Shown: piece after piece, positions 47,588 to 57,014 of the stretch
Layout: every line of letters begins with the position of its first letter
Numbering within the stretch: the stretch's first letter is position 1
NCBI RefSeq assembly: GCF_003600895.1
Contig: NZ_QYRP01000002.1
Coordinates: 1,674,001 to 1,738,000 of the forward strand
DNA: 64,000 bases
Reading direction: 5' to 3'
Origin: Nocardioides cavernaquae
Lineage (GTDB): Bacteria; Actinomycetota; Actinomycetes; Propionibacteriales; Nocardioidaceae
Translations under genes and position numbers: made by a program
Notes under the pieces: model-generated
Database searches by the model: none
Told to the model about the DNA's origin: nothing
The model's input: only the letters and a program-made list of their open reading frames with translations

Positions 47588-48604
47588 TCAGAGCTTGCGC
47601 AGGCGGACGTAGCGGACCGAGTGGTCCGGGTCCTTGCGCAGCACGAGGGTGGCGCGCGAGCGCGTCGGGAGGACGTTCTCCATCAGGTTCGGGCCGTTGA
47701 TGGTGTCCCAGATCCGCTCGGCCTCCGCGCGCGCCTCGTCCTCGGTGAAGGCGCCATAGCGGGCGAAGTACGACCCCGGCTTGCGGAAGGCGGTCTCGCG
47801 CAGGCGCAGGAACCGCTCGACGTACCAGCGGCGGATGTCGGTGGCCGCGGCGTCGACGTAGACGGTGAAGTCGAAGAAGTCGGAGACCGCGAGGCCGGTG
47901 CGGCCGTCGTCGCGCACACGGGCCGGCTGGAGGACGTTGAGGCCCTCGACGATGACGATGTCGGGCTTGCGGATCGTCACCTTCTCGTCGGGGACGACGT
48001 CGTAGACCAGGTGCGAGTACGTCGGCGCCTGGACCTCTTCGCGGCCGGACTTGATGTCGATGACGAACCGGAGCAGGGCCTTGCGGTCGTAGGACTCGGG
48101 GAAGCCCTTGCGGTGCAGGATGCCACGACGCTCGAGCTCGGCGTTGGGGAGCAGGAAGCCGTCGGTGGTCACGAGCGCCACCGAGGGGTGCTGTGGCCAG
48201 TGGGCGAGCATCTGCTGCAGCAGGCGGGCTGACGTCGACTTGCCCACGGCGACCGATCCGGCCAGGCCGATCACGAACGGCGTGCGCGGCGGCTGTGGCT
48301 CGTTGAGGAACTCCTCCTGCTTGCGGTGCAGGCGGCCGGCCGACTCGACGTACATCGACAGGAGGCGGGACAGCGGCAGGTAGACCTGCAGCACCTCGTC
48401 CAGGTCGAGCTCGTCGCCGAGGCCACGGAGGGCCTCGATCTCCTCACGCGTCAGCGGTGACTCGGTGGACTCGGCGAGCTCCGCCCACGCGGCGCGGTCC
48501 AGCTCGACGTACGGCGAGGCTTCGCGCGGCTCCGGGCGAGGCTCGCTCCGTTCGGTCTGTCCGGTCCCAGGGCCGGGCAGATCGGGGGCGTCGGTGGACG
48601 ACAT
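47588..48604 (-). CDS. coaA: Pantothenate kinase type I
   Basis: Phosphorylates pantothenate in the first step of coenzyme A synthesis. With ATG at 48604 the product has 338 residues: an acidic N-terminal stretch, [18 protein letters not shown], the P-loop [17 protein letters not shown] (about 115-131), [25 protein letters not shown] and the C-terminal [20 protein letters not shown]. Upstream in-frame starts extend into the glmS promoter and are rejected. Divergent from glmS, which starts 83 bp away. Confidence 0.95.
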   Translation of the reverse strand: MSSTDAPDLPGPGTGQTERSEPRPEPREASPYVELDRAAWAELAESTESPLTREEIEALRGLGDELDLDEVLQVYLPLSRLLSMYVESAGRLHRKQEEFLNEPQPPRTPFVIGLAGSVAVGKSTSARLLQQMLAHWPQHPSVALVTTDGFLLPNAELERRGILHRKGFPESYDRKALLRFVIDIKSGREEVQAPTYSHLVYDVVPDEKVTIRKPDIVIVEGLNVLQPARVRDDGRTGLAVSDFFDFTVYVDAAATDIRRWYVERFLRLRETAFRKPGSYFARYGAFTEDEARAEAERIWDTINGPNLMENVLPTRSRATLVLRKDPDHSVRYVRLRKL

Positions 48605-48673
48605 GCCGGGAATTGTTGCAGGAGTGCGGATTGCCGGGCCGAACGGTCCCCCAAAACGAAAGAGTGGAGACCG

Positions 48674-48679
48674 TAGACT
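48674..48679 (+). promoter_or_regulatory. Leaderless -10 element of glmS
   Basis: TAGACT ends exactly 7 nt before the glmS ATG and there is no ribosome binding site, the expected arrangement for a leaderless actinobacterial transcript. Confidence 0.6.
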
Positions 48680-48686
48680 CCTCCCC

Positions 48687-50552
48687 ATGTGCGGAATCGT
48701 GGGTTACGTCGGTGACAAGCAGGCTCAGGGTGTCGTCATCGAGGGCCTCCGCCGTCTCGAGTACCGCGGCTATGACTCCGCCGGCATCGCCGTCGTGTGC
48801 GGCCCGGACGGCACTGCGGGCTCGGGTGCCCTCGCGTCGGACAAGAAGGCCGGCAAGCTGGCCAACCTGGAGAAGGAGATCGCGGACCACCCGCTGCCTC
48901 CCTCCACCACCGGCATCGGTCACACCCGCTGGGCCACCCACGGTGCGCCGACCGACCGCAACGCACACCCGCACCTCGGCAACGAGCGCCGCCTGGCGCT
49001 GGTCCACAACGGCATCATCGAGAACTTCGCCGAGCTGCGCTCCTCGCTCGAGGCCGACGGACATGAGCTGCTCTCGGAGACCGACACCGAGGTCGCCGCC
49101 CACCTGGTCGAGCGCGAGCTCGTGAAGGGCGTCGACCTGACCGCCGCGATGCAGGCCGCCTGCCGGCAGATGGAGGGCGCGTTCACGCTCGTCGCCATCG
49201 ACGCCCAGGACGCCGACCGCGTGGTCGCCGCCCGCCGCAACTCGCCGTTGGTCGTGGGCCTCGGCGAGGGCGAGAACTTCCTCGGCTCCGACGTCGCCGC
49301 CTTCATCGAGCACACCCGCGAGGCGATGGAGCTCGGCCAGGACCAGGTCGTCACGATCACCCGCGAGGGCGTCGCTGTCACCAACTTCGACGGCACCCCG
49401 TCCGACGGCACGCGCTACCACGTCGACTGGGACCTGTCGGCCGCCGAGAAGGACGGCCACGACTGGTTCATGCGCAAGGAGATCCACGAGCAGCCGCGCG
49501 CCGTCGCGGACTCGCTGCTCGGTCGCCGCACCCCGGCCGGCCAGCTGCAGCTCGACGAGGTGCGCATCTCCGACGAGGACCTGCGTGACATCGACAAGGT
49601 CATCATCATCGCCTGCGGCACGTCGTTCTACGCGGGCATGGTCGCGAAGTACGCCATCGAGCACTGGTGCCGGATCCCGTGCGAGGTCGAGCTGGCCTCC
49701 GAGTTCCGCTACCGCGACCCGATCCTGACCCGTGAGACCCTGGTCGTCGCGATCTCGCAGTCCGGCGAGACCGCCGACACCCTGCAGGCGATCCGCCACG
49801 CGCGCACGCAGCGCTCCAAGGTGCTCGCGATCTGCAACACCAACGGCTCGACGATCCCGCGTGAGTCCGACGCGGTGATCTACACCCACGCCGGTCCCGA
49901 GATCGGTGTCGCCTCGACCAAGGGCTTCCTGACCCAGCTCGTGGCCTGCTACCTGCTCGCGCTCTACCTCGCGCAGGTCAAGGGCACCCGCTACGGCGAC
50001 GAGATCAACCAGGTGATGGACCAGCTCGAGGCGATGCCGGGCCACATCCAGACGGTCCTCGACCGGGAGGAAGAGGTCTATGCCCTCGCCAAGTCCTACG
50101 TGGGGGCGCGGTCGGTGCTCTTCCTCGGCCGTCACGCGGGCTACCCGGTCGCGCTCGAGGGTGCGCTCAAGCTCAAGGAGCTGGCCTACCTCCACGCCGA
50201 GGGCTTCGCCGCCGGTGAGCTCAAGCACGGCCCGATCGCGCTGGTCGAGCAGGACCTGCCGATCTGGTGCGTCGTGCCGCCCCGCGGCCGCGACCAGCTG
50301 CACGAGAAGATGATCTCCGGCATCCAGGAGGTCCGAGCGCGAGGCGCCCGCACCATCTGCCTGGCCGAGGACGGCGACACCGCCATCGAGCCGTACGCCG
50401 ATGTGCTGATCCGGCTGCCCAAGGTGCCCACGCTGCTCCAGCCGCTGGTTGCCGCGGTCCCGCTGCAGCTGTTCGCCTGCGAGCTCGCCACGCTCATGGG
50501 ACACGACGTCGACCAGCCCCGCAACCTGGCGAAGTCCGTCACGGTCGAGTGA
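48687..50552 (+). CDS. glmS: Glutamine--fructose-6-phosphate aminotransferase (isomerising)
   Basis: Makes glucosamine-6-phosphate, the committed step to amino sugars and the cell wall. The start at ATG 48687 gives [20 protein letters not shown], placing the catalytic Cys at position 2 after Met removal. The 621-residue product has the N-terminal glutaminase domain ([24 protein letters not shown]), and two SIS sugar-isomerase domains ([30 protein letters not shown]; and the second with [11 protein letters not shown]). It ends [15 protein letters not shown], the family C-terminus. No glmS ribozyme-like leader is possible since the transcript appears leaderless. Confidence 0.97.
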   Translation: MCGIVGYVGDKQAQGVVIEGLRRLEYRGYDSAGIAVVCGPDGTAGSGALASDKKAGKLANLEKEIADHPLPPSTTGIGHTRWATHGAPTDRNAHPHLGNERRLALVHNGIIENFAELRSSLEADGHELLSETDTEVAAHLVERELVKGVDLTAAMQAACRQMEGAFTLVAIDAQDADRVVAARRNSPLVVGLGEGENFLGSDVAAFIEHTREAMELGQDQVVTITREGVAVTNFDGTPSDGTRYHVDWDLSAAEKDGHDWFMRKEIHEQPRAVADSLLGRRTPAGQLQLDEVRISDEDLRDIDKVIIIACGTSFYAGMVAKYAIEHWCRIPCEVELASEFRYRDPILTRETLVVAISQSGETADTLQAIRHARTQRSKVLAICNTNGSTIPRESDAVIYTHAGPEIGVASTKGFLTQLVACYLLALYLAQVKGTRYGDEINQVMDQLEAMPGHIQTVLDREEEVYALAKSYVGARSVLFLGRHAGYPVALEGALKLKELAYLHAEGFAAGELKHGPIALVEQDLPIWCVVPPRGRDQLHEKMISGIQEVRARGARTICLAEDGDTAIEPYADVLIRLPKVPTLLQPLVAAVPLQLFACELATLMGHDVDQPRNLAKSVTVE

Positions 50553-50601
50553 TCGTCGTGGTCGGGGCGGCTGGATTGGCTGGGTCGGCTGGGGTGACCG
50601 C

Positions 50602-50967
50602 GTGATCGTCGGATTGGGCGTCGACGTGGTCGACGTCGCCCGGTTCGCCGAGTCGCTCGCGCGCACCCCGGGCATGCGCGACCGGCTCTTCACGCCCGGT
50701 GAGCTCGGTCCCGACCACAACCCGCGGTCCGACCAGTCCCTGGCGGCCCGGTTCGCCGCCAAGGAGGCCATCGCCAAGGCGCTGGAGGCGCCGGCCGGCC
50801 TCTCCTGGCAGGACGCCGAGGTGGTCACGGCCGAGTCGGGCAAGCCCGAGCTCGTGATCACCGGCACGGTGCGGACCGCAGCGCACGCGCTCGGGGTGAA
50901 GTCCGTGCACCTCTCGCTCGCGCACGACGGTGGCATCGCCACGGCCTACGTCATCCTGGAGGGGTGA
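50602..50967 (+). CDS. acpS: Holo-[acyl-carrier-protein] synthase
   Basis: Transfers 4'-phosphopantetheine from CoA to acyl carrier protein. From GTG 50602 the product has 121 residues with the metal-binding Asp in [16 protein letters not shown] and the catalytic [16 protein letters not shown] near residue 47, and [17 protein letters not shown]. It lies downstream of glmS and near coaA, which makes its CoA precursor. Confidence 0.94.
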   Translation: MIVGLGVDVVDVARFAESLARTPGMRDRLFTPGELGPDHNPRSDQSLAARFAAKEAIAKALEAPAGLSWQDAEVVTAESGKPELVITGTVRTAAHALGVKSVHLSLAHDGGIATAYVILEG

Positions 50968-51065
50968 CCTCCCGGGGCGGGTTCCCCGGGGAATGCCTTC
51001 CTCCTCGGGCAGGTCTGGGCAGGACGCCTGTGTCGCACGAGCGCCGGGCCGCGTCCTCCCGGCCG

Positions 51066-51071
51066 TAGGCT
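51066..51071 (+). promoter_or_regulatory. Leaderless -10 element of the NAD(P)HX repair gene
   Basis: TAGGCT ends 6 nt before ATG 51078. No ribosome binding site lies in between. Confidence 0.5.
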
Positions 51072-51077
51072 GACGCC

Positions 51078-52553
51078 ATGCGGCACGCACACACGGTTGC
51101 GCAGGTCCGGGCGGCGGAGGAGGAGCTCCTCTCCGCGCTCCCTGACGGGGTGCTGATGCAGCGGGCCGCGACCGGTCTGGCCTACGCCGTGATCGACCTG
51201 CTCGGTGGTGCCTACGGTCGACGGGTCGTGCTGCTGGTCGGCTCGGGAGACAACGGCGCAGACGCGATGTACGCCGGGGCGTTGCTGGCCCGTCGTGGCG
51301 CGAAGGTGGAGGCGGTTCTGCTCGCCGACCGGGTCCACGAGGCGGGGCTCGACGCATTCCGGTCCGCGGGCGGCCGCATCCGCGGCGAGTCGAGTGCACA
51401 GCCATTCGGTGAAAGCAGCCACCTGCGCACTCAACTCGCCGCGGACGTGGTCGTGGACGGGATCGTCGGGATCGGCGGGCGTCCGGGGCTCCGGCCGGAA
51501 GCGGTGGCCGCGCTGGCGGCGTACACGCGGCCGGGGGTGGACGGGCGGCGGCCGGTCGTGGTTGCGGTGGACGTGCCGAGCGGGGTCGACGTCGACAACG
51601 GACGGCTCGATGGCCCTCATGTCCGCGCGGACCTGACCGTCACCTTCGGGACCCACAAGGTCGCCCACCTGGTCGATCCCGCGGCCGAGGCGTGTGGCGT
51701 CGTGCAGCTCGTCGACATCGGCCTCGCGCTGCCCGAGGCAGCCGTGACATCCCTCCAGGCCGCCGACGTGGCCGCGCTCCTGCCGGTGCCCGGCCCGTTC
51801 GACCACAAGTACACCCGCGGCGTCGTGGGCGTGCGCGCCGGTTCGCGGCAGTACCCGGGCGCGGGCGCGCTCTGCGTCGCCGGCGCGGTCTCCGGGCTCG
51901 CGGGCATGGTGCGCTACCGGGCGGTCGACAACGACGAAGGAGTCGCGGACACGGTCCGCGCCCAGCACCCCGAGGCGATCTCGGGCGACGGGCGGGTCCA
52001 GGCCTGGGTCGTCGGATCCGGTGGTGGCGACCGCGCCGAGGAGGCCCTGCTGGAAGCAGTCGCCGACGGCACACCGGTGGTCGTCGATGCCGACGCGCTC
52101 GCACACGTGGTGGGCTCGCTGGGCGTCGCGGCGATCCTCACGCCCCATGCCGGCGAGCTGGCACGGATGCTCGACGTCGCGCGCTCCGAGGTCGACGCGC
52201 ACCAGCTGCTCTTCGCACGCGAGGCCGCCGTGCGCTTCGGTGCCGTCGTGGTCCTCAAGGACCGGCACACCCTCACCGCCCACCCGGACGGCCGGGTCCG
52301 GGTGACGACGACCGGGGTTCCGTGGCTCGCGACGGCCGGCGCGGGCGACGTGCTGGCCGGTCTGACCGGCGCACTCCTGGCCTCCGGGCTGGATCCGTTC
52401 GACGCCGCGTCGGTGGGTTCGTGGGTGCACGGAGCCGCCGCCACGCTCGCCGCGGACGGCGGTCCGCTGGCCGCTGGAAGGGTCGCGCTCGCCATCCCCG
52501 AAGCAGTACGCCGCATCCTCGGCGAACGCGGCCTGACAGAATCGACCCCATGA
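51078..52553 (+). CDS. nnr: Bifunctional NAD(P)H-hydrate epimerase / ADP-dependent NAD(P)H-hydrate dehydratase
   Basis: Repairs hydrated NADH and NADPH. The 491-residue product has the N-terminal epimerase (about 1-215) with LLVGSGDNGADAMYAGALLA and VVAVDVPSGVDVDNG. The C-terminal ribokinase-like dehydratase (about 225-480) has FDHKYTRGVVGVRAGS, VVDADALAHV, LTPHAGELARML and the catalytic loop ATAGAGDVLAGLTGALLA. Two GPxN-type features are normal. It overlaps alr by 4 bp (ATGA), an arrangement common in actinobacteria. Confidence 0.93.
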   Translation: MRHAHTVAQVRAAEEELLSALPDGVLMQRAATGLAYAVIDLLGGAYGRRVVLLVGSGDNGADAMYAGALLARRGAKVEAVLLADRVHEAGLDAFRSAGGRIRGESSAQPFGESSHLRTQLAADVVVDGIVGIGGRPGLRPEAVAALAAYTRPGVDGRRPVVVAVDVPSGVDVDNGRLDGPHVRADLTVTFGTHKVAHLVDPAAEACGVVQLVDIGLALPEAAVTSLQAADVAALLPVPGPFDHKYTRGVVGVRAGSRQYPGAGALCVAGAVSGLAGMVRYRAVDNDEGVADTVRAQHPEAISGDGRVQAWVVGSGGGDRAEEALLEAVADGTPVVVDADALAHVVGSLGVAAILTPHAGELARMLDVARSEVDAHQLLFAREAAVRFGAVVVLKDRHTLTAHPDGRVRVTTTGVPWLATAGAGDVLAGLTGALLASGLDPFDAASVGSWVHGAAATLAADGGPLAAGRVALAIPEAVRRILGERGLTESTP

Positions 52554-53728
52554 CCCGCCCGAGTCCCGCCGAGATCGTCGTCGACGTCGCGGCCATCCGG
52601 CACAACGTCCGCCGGCTCCGGGAGATCGTCGGACCCGAGGTCGCGATGATGACCGTGGTCAAGGCAGACGGCTACGGACACGGGCTGGCCGCTGCCGCCC
52701 AGGCGGCCCGCGACGCTGGCGCGACCTGGCTCGGTGTCGCCACCCTCGAGGAGGCGCGCACGGTCCGGGCCACGGGTGACACCGGCCGGCTGCTGTGCTG
52801 GCTGACGGTGCCCGGCGAGGACTACCGCGCTGTGCTCGAGGCGGACGTCGACGTCACGGCGTACTCCGTCGCGGAGCTGGACGAGATCCGGGCCGCGGCA
52901 CGCGAGGTGGGTGTCCGCGCCCGCGTGCAGCTCAAGGTCGACACCGGGCTCTCCCGCGGCGGATCGCCCGCCGAGGACTGGCCCACGCTCGTGGCGGCCG
53001 CGCGCCAGGCCGAGACCGACGGCGACGTCGTGGTCACCGGCGTCTGGTCCCACCTCGCCGCGAGTGACGACCCACTCCACCCCGCCAATGACGCGCAGGA
53101 GAAGGCGTTCGTCGCCGCACTCGCCGTGGCGGAGGAAGCGGGGCTCCGGCCCGAGGTGCGCCACCTGGCCAACAGCGCGGCGGCGATCCTCCGGCCCTCG
53201 GCACGGTTCGACCTGGTCCGGTGCGGCATTGCGTCGTACGGCCTCGATCCGGCGCCGGGTGAGACCCCCGCCGACATCGGGCTGGTCCCCGCGATGACGG
53301 CCCGCGCACGCCTCGCGCTGGTCAAGCCGGTGCAGGCGGGAGACGGCGTCTCCTACGGCCACACCTGGATCGCCGACCGCGCGACGACCGTCGGTCTGGT
53401 GCCGGTGGGCTACGCCGACGGCGTCCCGCGGCACGGCTCCAACGTCGCCGAGGTGTACGCCGAGGGCGCGCGACGCCCGATCAGGGGCCGGGTCTGCATG
53501 GACCAGTTCGTGATCGACCTCGGTCCGTCGTCCGCGGCGGGCCCGGGCGACGAGGTCGTCCTGTTCGGCACCGGTGCGTGTGGCGAGCCGACGGCAACCG
53601 ACTGGGCAGCCGCCGTGGGCACCATCAACTACGAGATCGTGACCAGGATCGGTGGCCGCTTCGCGCGCGTCACCGTGGATTCCGAGGCCGTCCAGGACGG
53701 CGACACCGAGGGTGGAGCAGGCGCATGA
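52550..53728 (+). CDS. alr: Alanine racemase
   Basis: Makes D-alanine for peptidoglycan using pyridoxal phosphate. The start at ATG 52550 overlaps the preceding stop and gives 392 residues: the PLP-lysine motif VVKADGYGHGLAAAA (around residue 40), HLANSAAAIL, the catalytic tyrosine in GVSYGHTWIAD (around 266), and RGRVCMDQFVIDLG. A CAGAAT hexamer 7 nt before the ATG could drive a leaderless transcript from within nnr. First of an overlapping run alr - hydrolase - GNAT-tsaE - tsaB - rimI. Confidence 0.96.
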   Translation: MTRPSPAEIVVDVAAIRHNVRRLREIVGPEVAMMTVVKADGYGHGLAAAAQAARDAGATWLGVATLEEARTVRATGDTGRLLCWLTVPGEDYRAVLEADVDVTAYSVAELDEIRAAAREVGVRARVQLKVDTGLSRGGSPAEDWPTLVAAARQAETDGDVVVTGVWSHLAASDDPLHPANDAQEKAFVAALAVAEEAGLRPEVRHLANSAAAILRPSARFDLVRCGIASYGLDPAPGETPADIGLVPAMTARARLALVKPVQAGDGVSYGHTWIADRATTVGLVPVGYADGVPRHGSNVAEVYAEGARRPIRGRVCMDQFVIDLGPSSAAGPGDEVVLFGTGACGEPTATDWAAAVGTINYEIVTRIGGRFARVTVDSEAVQDGDTEGGAGA

Positions 53729-54864
53729 GCTGGAGGGGCAGGGCCGCTGCGGCGGTCGCCGGTGTGGTCGGTGTGGCCGCGGCAGGCACGGCGGTCGGTG
53801 TCGTCCGCCATCGCCGGGAGATCGAGCACCGAGGCCCGGGCCAGGCGCGGCTCGGCAGCCTGCGCTCGACCCCGCGCACGGTGATCGCCGCCGATGGTGT
53901 GGAGCTGCACGTCGAGGTCGACGAGGTCGCCCCATCCGGCCGCTCTTCCGGGCGCCACCGGGCCCGGACCGCTGAGGCCGATCACCTCACCGTGGTCTTC
54001 GTGCACGGGTTCTCGCTCAACCTGGACAGCTGGCACTTCCAGCGCGCCGGCTTCCGCGGGCAGGTCCGCAGTGTCTTCTACGACCAGCGCTCGCACGGTC
54101 GCTCGGGTCGCTCCACCGAGGGCCACAGCACGATCGAGCAGTGCGGCGAGGACCTGCTCCGGGTCATCGACGAGGTCGCGCCGACGGGGCGCATCGTGCT
54201 GGTCGGTCACTCGATGGGTGGCATGACGATCATCGCGCTGGCCGAGGAGCACCCCGAGCTGTTCGGGGACCGCATCGCAGGCGTCTGCCTCGTGGCCACG
54301 ACCGCCGGCGGTCTCAGCCCGGCCAGGATGATCCTCCCGTTCGTCCCCGAGGGCGTCGGTGGCGAGGTGGCCCGCCGGGTCGTGGCCGCGCTCGCCCGCA
54401 CGTCGCGGGTCGTCGAGGGTGTCCGCAAGGTCTCGACGCCGCTGGCCATGGTCTTCACCGACATGTTCGCGTTCGGCGACGACGTCCCCGCGTCGTACAT
54501 CGAGTTCGTGGACACGATGATCTCCGGCACCCACTTCGAGGTGCTCGCCGAGTTCTTCCCGAACTTCGAGGCACTCGACAAGTTCGCGGTCATCAACGCC
54601 TTCGAGAAGGTCCCGACCGAGATCGTCTGCGGCACGGGCGACAAGCTCACCTCGGTCGGTCACAGCCGCAAGCTGCACTCGCTCCTGCCCGAATCGACCC
54701 TGACCGAGGCCGAGGGCGCGGGTCACATGGTGCTCATCGAACGCCACGAGATGGTCAACGCTGCGATCGACCGGCTGCTGGCGTCCGCCGCCTCAGCGCC
54801 GGTCGCCCGTGCCGAGGGCGCGTCAGCGGCATCGTCCCGAGGCGCGTCGAGGAAGGTGCGGTGA
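53725..54864 (+). CDS. Alpha/beta-fold hydrolase with N-terminal membrane helix
   Basis: A 379-residue serine hydrolase. It has one N-terminal membrane segment (AAAVAGVVGVAAAGTAVGVV), then an alpha/beta hydrolase core with the oxyanion loop VVFVHGFSLNLDSWHFQ, the nucleophile elbow VGHSMGGMTI (Ser about residue 158), the acid near CGTGDKLTSV and the His in GAGHMVLIERHE. The substrate is unknown; location between alr and the t6A genes is conserved in actinobacteria without a known reason. Overlaps alr and the next gene by 4 bp each. Confidence 0.88.
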   Translation: MSWRGRAAAAVAGVVGVAAAGTAVGVVRHRREIEHRGPGQARLGSLRSTPRTVIAADGVELHVEVDEVAPSGRSSGRHRARTAEADHLTVVFVHGFSLNLDSWHFQRAGFRGQVRSVFYDQRSHGRSGRSTEGHSTIEQCGEDLLRVIDEVAPTGRIVLVGHSMGGMTIIALAEEHPELFGDRIAGVCLVATTAGGLSPARMILPFVPEGVGGEVARRVVAALARTSRVVEGVRKVSTPLAMVFTDMFAFGDDVPASYIEFVDTMISGTHFEVLAEFFPNFEALDKFAVINAFEKVPTEIVCGTGDKLTSVGHSRKLHSLLPESTLTEAEGAGHMVLIERHEMVNAAIDRLLASAASAPVARAEGASAASSRGASRKVR

Positions 54865-55814
54865 GTGCGGATATCCGGCGGGTCGGAGCAGAGGCCGCGC
54901 CGGAGCTGTACGCCGTGGTGCGGGCTGCCTTCGCGGGCCGCCCTCCGCTCGATCCGCCGTCCGACGCACTCGCCGAGACCCCCGAGACGCTCGCTGCCGC
55001 GCTCGGTGCGCACGGCGGACTGATCGCCGTGATCGAGGGCGAGGTGGTCGGTGGGCTGGTGCTCGACCCGGTCGGCTCGCTCCTGGCGCTGAGGCGCTTC
55101 GGCGTCGTTCCGGCGGCGCGGCACCACGGCGTCGCCCACGACCTGGTCCGTGAGTCGCTGGTGGTCGCAGGCGAGCTCGGGCTCGACGGGCTCACCGTCC
55201 TCGCGCGCGAGGAGCTGGAGTCCAACGTCGGCTTCTGGAACAACAACCTCTTCACCGAGGTCGAGCGCCGCAAGCCCTACGTCGAGCTGGTGCGCCCGGT
55301 GCCGCACACGGTCGAGGTGACGGATGCCGAGGCCATGCGGGCGCTGGGTTCCTCGCTGGCGGCGGTTCTGCGTGCGGGTGACGTGCTGGTGCTCAGCGGC
55401 GAGCTCGGTGCCGGCAAGACCACCTTCACCCAGGGCCTCGGTGTGGGGATGCAGGTGCGTGGTGACGTGACGTCACCGACGTTCGTGATCGCCCGGGTGC
55501 ACCCGTCGCTGGTCGGTGGCCCGTCGCTGGTCCACGTCGACGCCTACCGGCTCGGCGGCATCGACGAGCTCGACGACCTGGACCTCGACACCTCGCTGGA
55601 CCAGGCCGTGACCGTCGTCGAGTGGGGGACAGGCGTCGCCGAGGCGCTCGCGGATGACCGGCTGCACGTGCGCATCGACCGCGCCGTCGGTGGCCCTGGC
55701 GGGGCCCTCGATTCCGACGGTGACGCCGGGGCAGACGACGACACCCGTCGCGTGGAGCTGGTCCCGGTCGGCGCCCGCTGGCTGGGCGTCACGCTGCCCG
55801 GCCGCGCCCAGTAG
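54861..55814 (+). CDS. tsaE: GNAT acetyltransferase fused to TsaE, the t6A-complex ATPase
   Basis: A 317-residue fusion. Residues about 1-150 form a GNAT-like domain (IEGEVVGGLVLDPVG, VPAARHHGVAHDLVRESLVV, SNVGFWNNNLFTEVE). Residues about 153-317 are TsaE, the P-loop ATPase that resets TsaD in N6-threonylcarbamoyl-adenosine tRNA modification: SGELGAGKTTFTQGLG (from about 179), GDVTSPTFVIARVH, LVHVDAYRLGG and VVEWG. An Asp/Gly-rich insert lies in the last 40 residues. GTG start at 54861 follows GAGGAAGG. tsaB and tsaD follow closely, supporting the TsaE call. The acetyltransferase target is unknown. Confidence 0.9.
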   Translation: MSADIRRVGAEAAPELYAVVRAAFAGRPPLDPPSDALAETPETLAAALGAHGGLIAVIEGEVVGGLVLDPVGSLLALRRFGVVPAARHHGVAHDLVRESLVVAGELGLDGLTVLAREELESNVGFWNNNLFTEVERRKPYVELVRPVPHTVEVTDAEAMRALGSSLAAVLRAGDVLVLSGELGAGKTTFTQGLGVGMQVRGDVTSPTFVIARVHPSLVGGPSLVHVDAYRLGGIDELDDLDLDTSLDQAVTVVEWGTGVAEALADDRLHVRIDRAVGGPGGALDSDGDAGADDDTRRVELVPVGARWLGVTLPGRAQ

Positions 55815-55817
55815 CCT
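55812..55817 (+). promoter_or_regulatory. Leaderless -10 element of tsaB
   Basis: TAGCCT spans the stop of the tsaE fusion and ends 6 nt before the tsaB GTG, with no ribosome binding site. Confidence 0.4.
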
Positions 55818-55823
55818 TCTGCC

Positions 55824-56462
55824 GTGCTCCTCGCCCTCGACACCGCAACCGCTCAGGTCGCCGTTGCGCTCTACGACGGCACCGACGTGGTCGCCGAGGA
55901 GCGCTCCGAGCAGTCGATGAAGCACGGCGAGCACCTCGCTCCGATGATCGCGACAGTGCTCGCCGCCGCTCACGCGACGGTTGCCGACATCACCGCGATC
56001 GGGGTCGGGGTCGGTCCTGGCCCGTTCACCGGCCTGCGCGTCGGCCTGGTCACCGCACGCACGCTCGGCATGGTGCTCGGGGTCCCGGTCCACGGCGTCT
56101 GCACTCTCGACGTGCTCGCTGCCGAGGCGGTCGCGCGCGGCGCGGTCGTCGGCGACTTCCTGGTCGCCACCGATGCGCGACGCAAGGAGGTCTACCTCGC
56201 GGCGTACGACGCGACGGGGGCCCGGCTGTCCGGTCCCGAGGTGATCCGCCCCGTGGATGCCGCATCGACCCTGCCGACTGCCGGCGAGGGCGCGACGCTC
56301 TACCCCGACTCGTTCCCCAACGCGGTCTACCCGTTCCGGCCGAGCGCCGGCTGGCTGGCCCGCCTGGTCGCCGCAGGCACGGTGCCGTTGCTCGACCCGG
56401 AGCCGCTCTACCTGCGCCGCCCCGATGCCGTGGCGAGCGCCGGGCCCAAGAAGGTCTCGTGA
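55824..56462 (+). CDS. tsaB: tRNA threonylcarbamoyladenosine biosynthesis protein TsaB
   Basis: Scaffold partner of TsaD in t6A synthesis. The 212-residue ASKHA-fold protein has LLALDTATAQVAVALYDG at the start, the conserved IGVGVGPGPFTGLRVGLVTA (about residues 57-76) and TDARRKEVYLAAYD. GTG start at 55824, 9 nt after tsaE; the stop overlaps rimI (GTGA). Confidence 0.94.
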   Translation: MLLALDTATAQVAVALYDGTDVVAEERSEQSMKHGEHLAPMIATVLAAAHATVADITAIGVGVGPGPFTGLRVGLVTARTLGMVLGVPVHGVCTLDVLAAEAVARGAVVGDFLVATDARRKEVYLAAYDATGARLSGPEVIRPVDAASTLPTAGEGATLYPDSFPNAVYPFRPSAGWLARLVAAGTVPLLDPEPLYLRRPDAVASAGPKKVS

Positions 56463-56893
56463 TCCGGCCGGCGACTGCAGGCGATGCCGCCGCGATCGCC
56501 GGGCTCGAAGCGGCACTCTTCGGTGTCGACGCCTGGAGTGCCGAGCAGGTGAGCGAGGAGCTCACCGGTTTCGGGGCGGGATTCATCCTGCACGCTGGCG
56601 AGGAGCTGGCCGGCTACGTCGTCACCCGGACCATCGGGGACGTGAGCGACCTGCAGCGGATCGCTGTGGACGCGGCGTACCAGCGTGGGGGCAGGGCGTC
56701 GGCGCTGCTGCGTGAGGCGATGCGGGCAGCTGCTGCGTCGGGCGCTGAGCGGATGCTGCTCGAGGTGGCCGAGGACAACGAAGCCGCGCTGCGGTTCTAC
56801 GCGCAACGCGGCTTCGTGGAGATCGACCGGCGTGCGCGCTACTACCGCAGCGGTGCCGCTGCCATCGTCATGGCCGCCGACCTCTTTCCCTGA
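56459..56893 (+). CDS. rimI: Ribosomal protein S18 alanine N-acetyltransferase-like GNAT
   Basis: A 144-residue GNAT protein with VSDLQRIAVDAAYQRGGRASALLREAM around the acetyl-CoA loop (RGGRAS in place of the usual RxxGxG/A, still acceptable) and the RimI C-terminal patch LEVAEDNEAALRFYAQRGFVE then RARYY. It acetylates N-termini, classically of S18. Located between tsaB and tsaD as in most bacteria. GTG start overlaps tsaB. Confidence 0.9.
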   Translation: MIRPATAGDAAAIAGLEAALFGVDAWSAEQVSEELTGFGAGFILHAGEELAGYVVTRTIGDVSDLQRIAVDAAYQRGGRASALLREAMRAAAASGAERMLLEVAEDNEAALRFYAQRGFVEIDRRARYYRSGAAAIVMAADLFP

Positions 56894-57001
56894 GGGCTCG
56901 GGGTCCGCCGTTGCCGGCAGGGAGTGCACCTCGGGGTTCCGGGCAGGCTATGTGATCCACCGGGCGCGGCAGGTCAAGGTTGGGTAACGGTCGCGGCACG
57001 G

Positions 57002-57007
57002 CACAAT
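57002..57007 (+). promoter_or_regulatory. Leaderless -10 element of tsaD
   Basis: CACAAT ends 7 nt before ATG 57015 and matches NANNNT. It overlaps the alternative ATG at 57006, which argues for the downstream start. Confidence 0.4.
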
Positions 57008-57014
57008 GGCGCCC

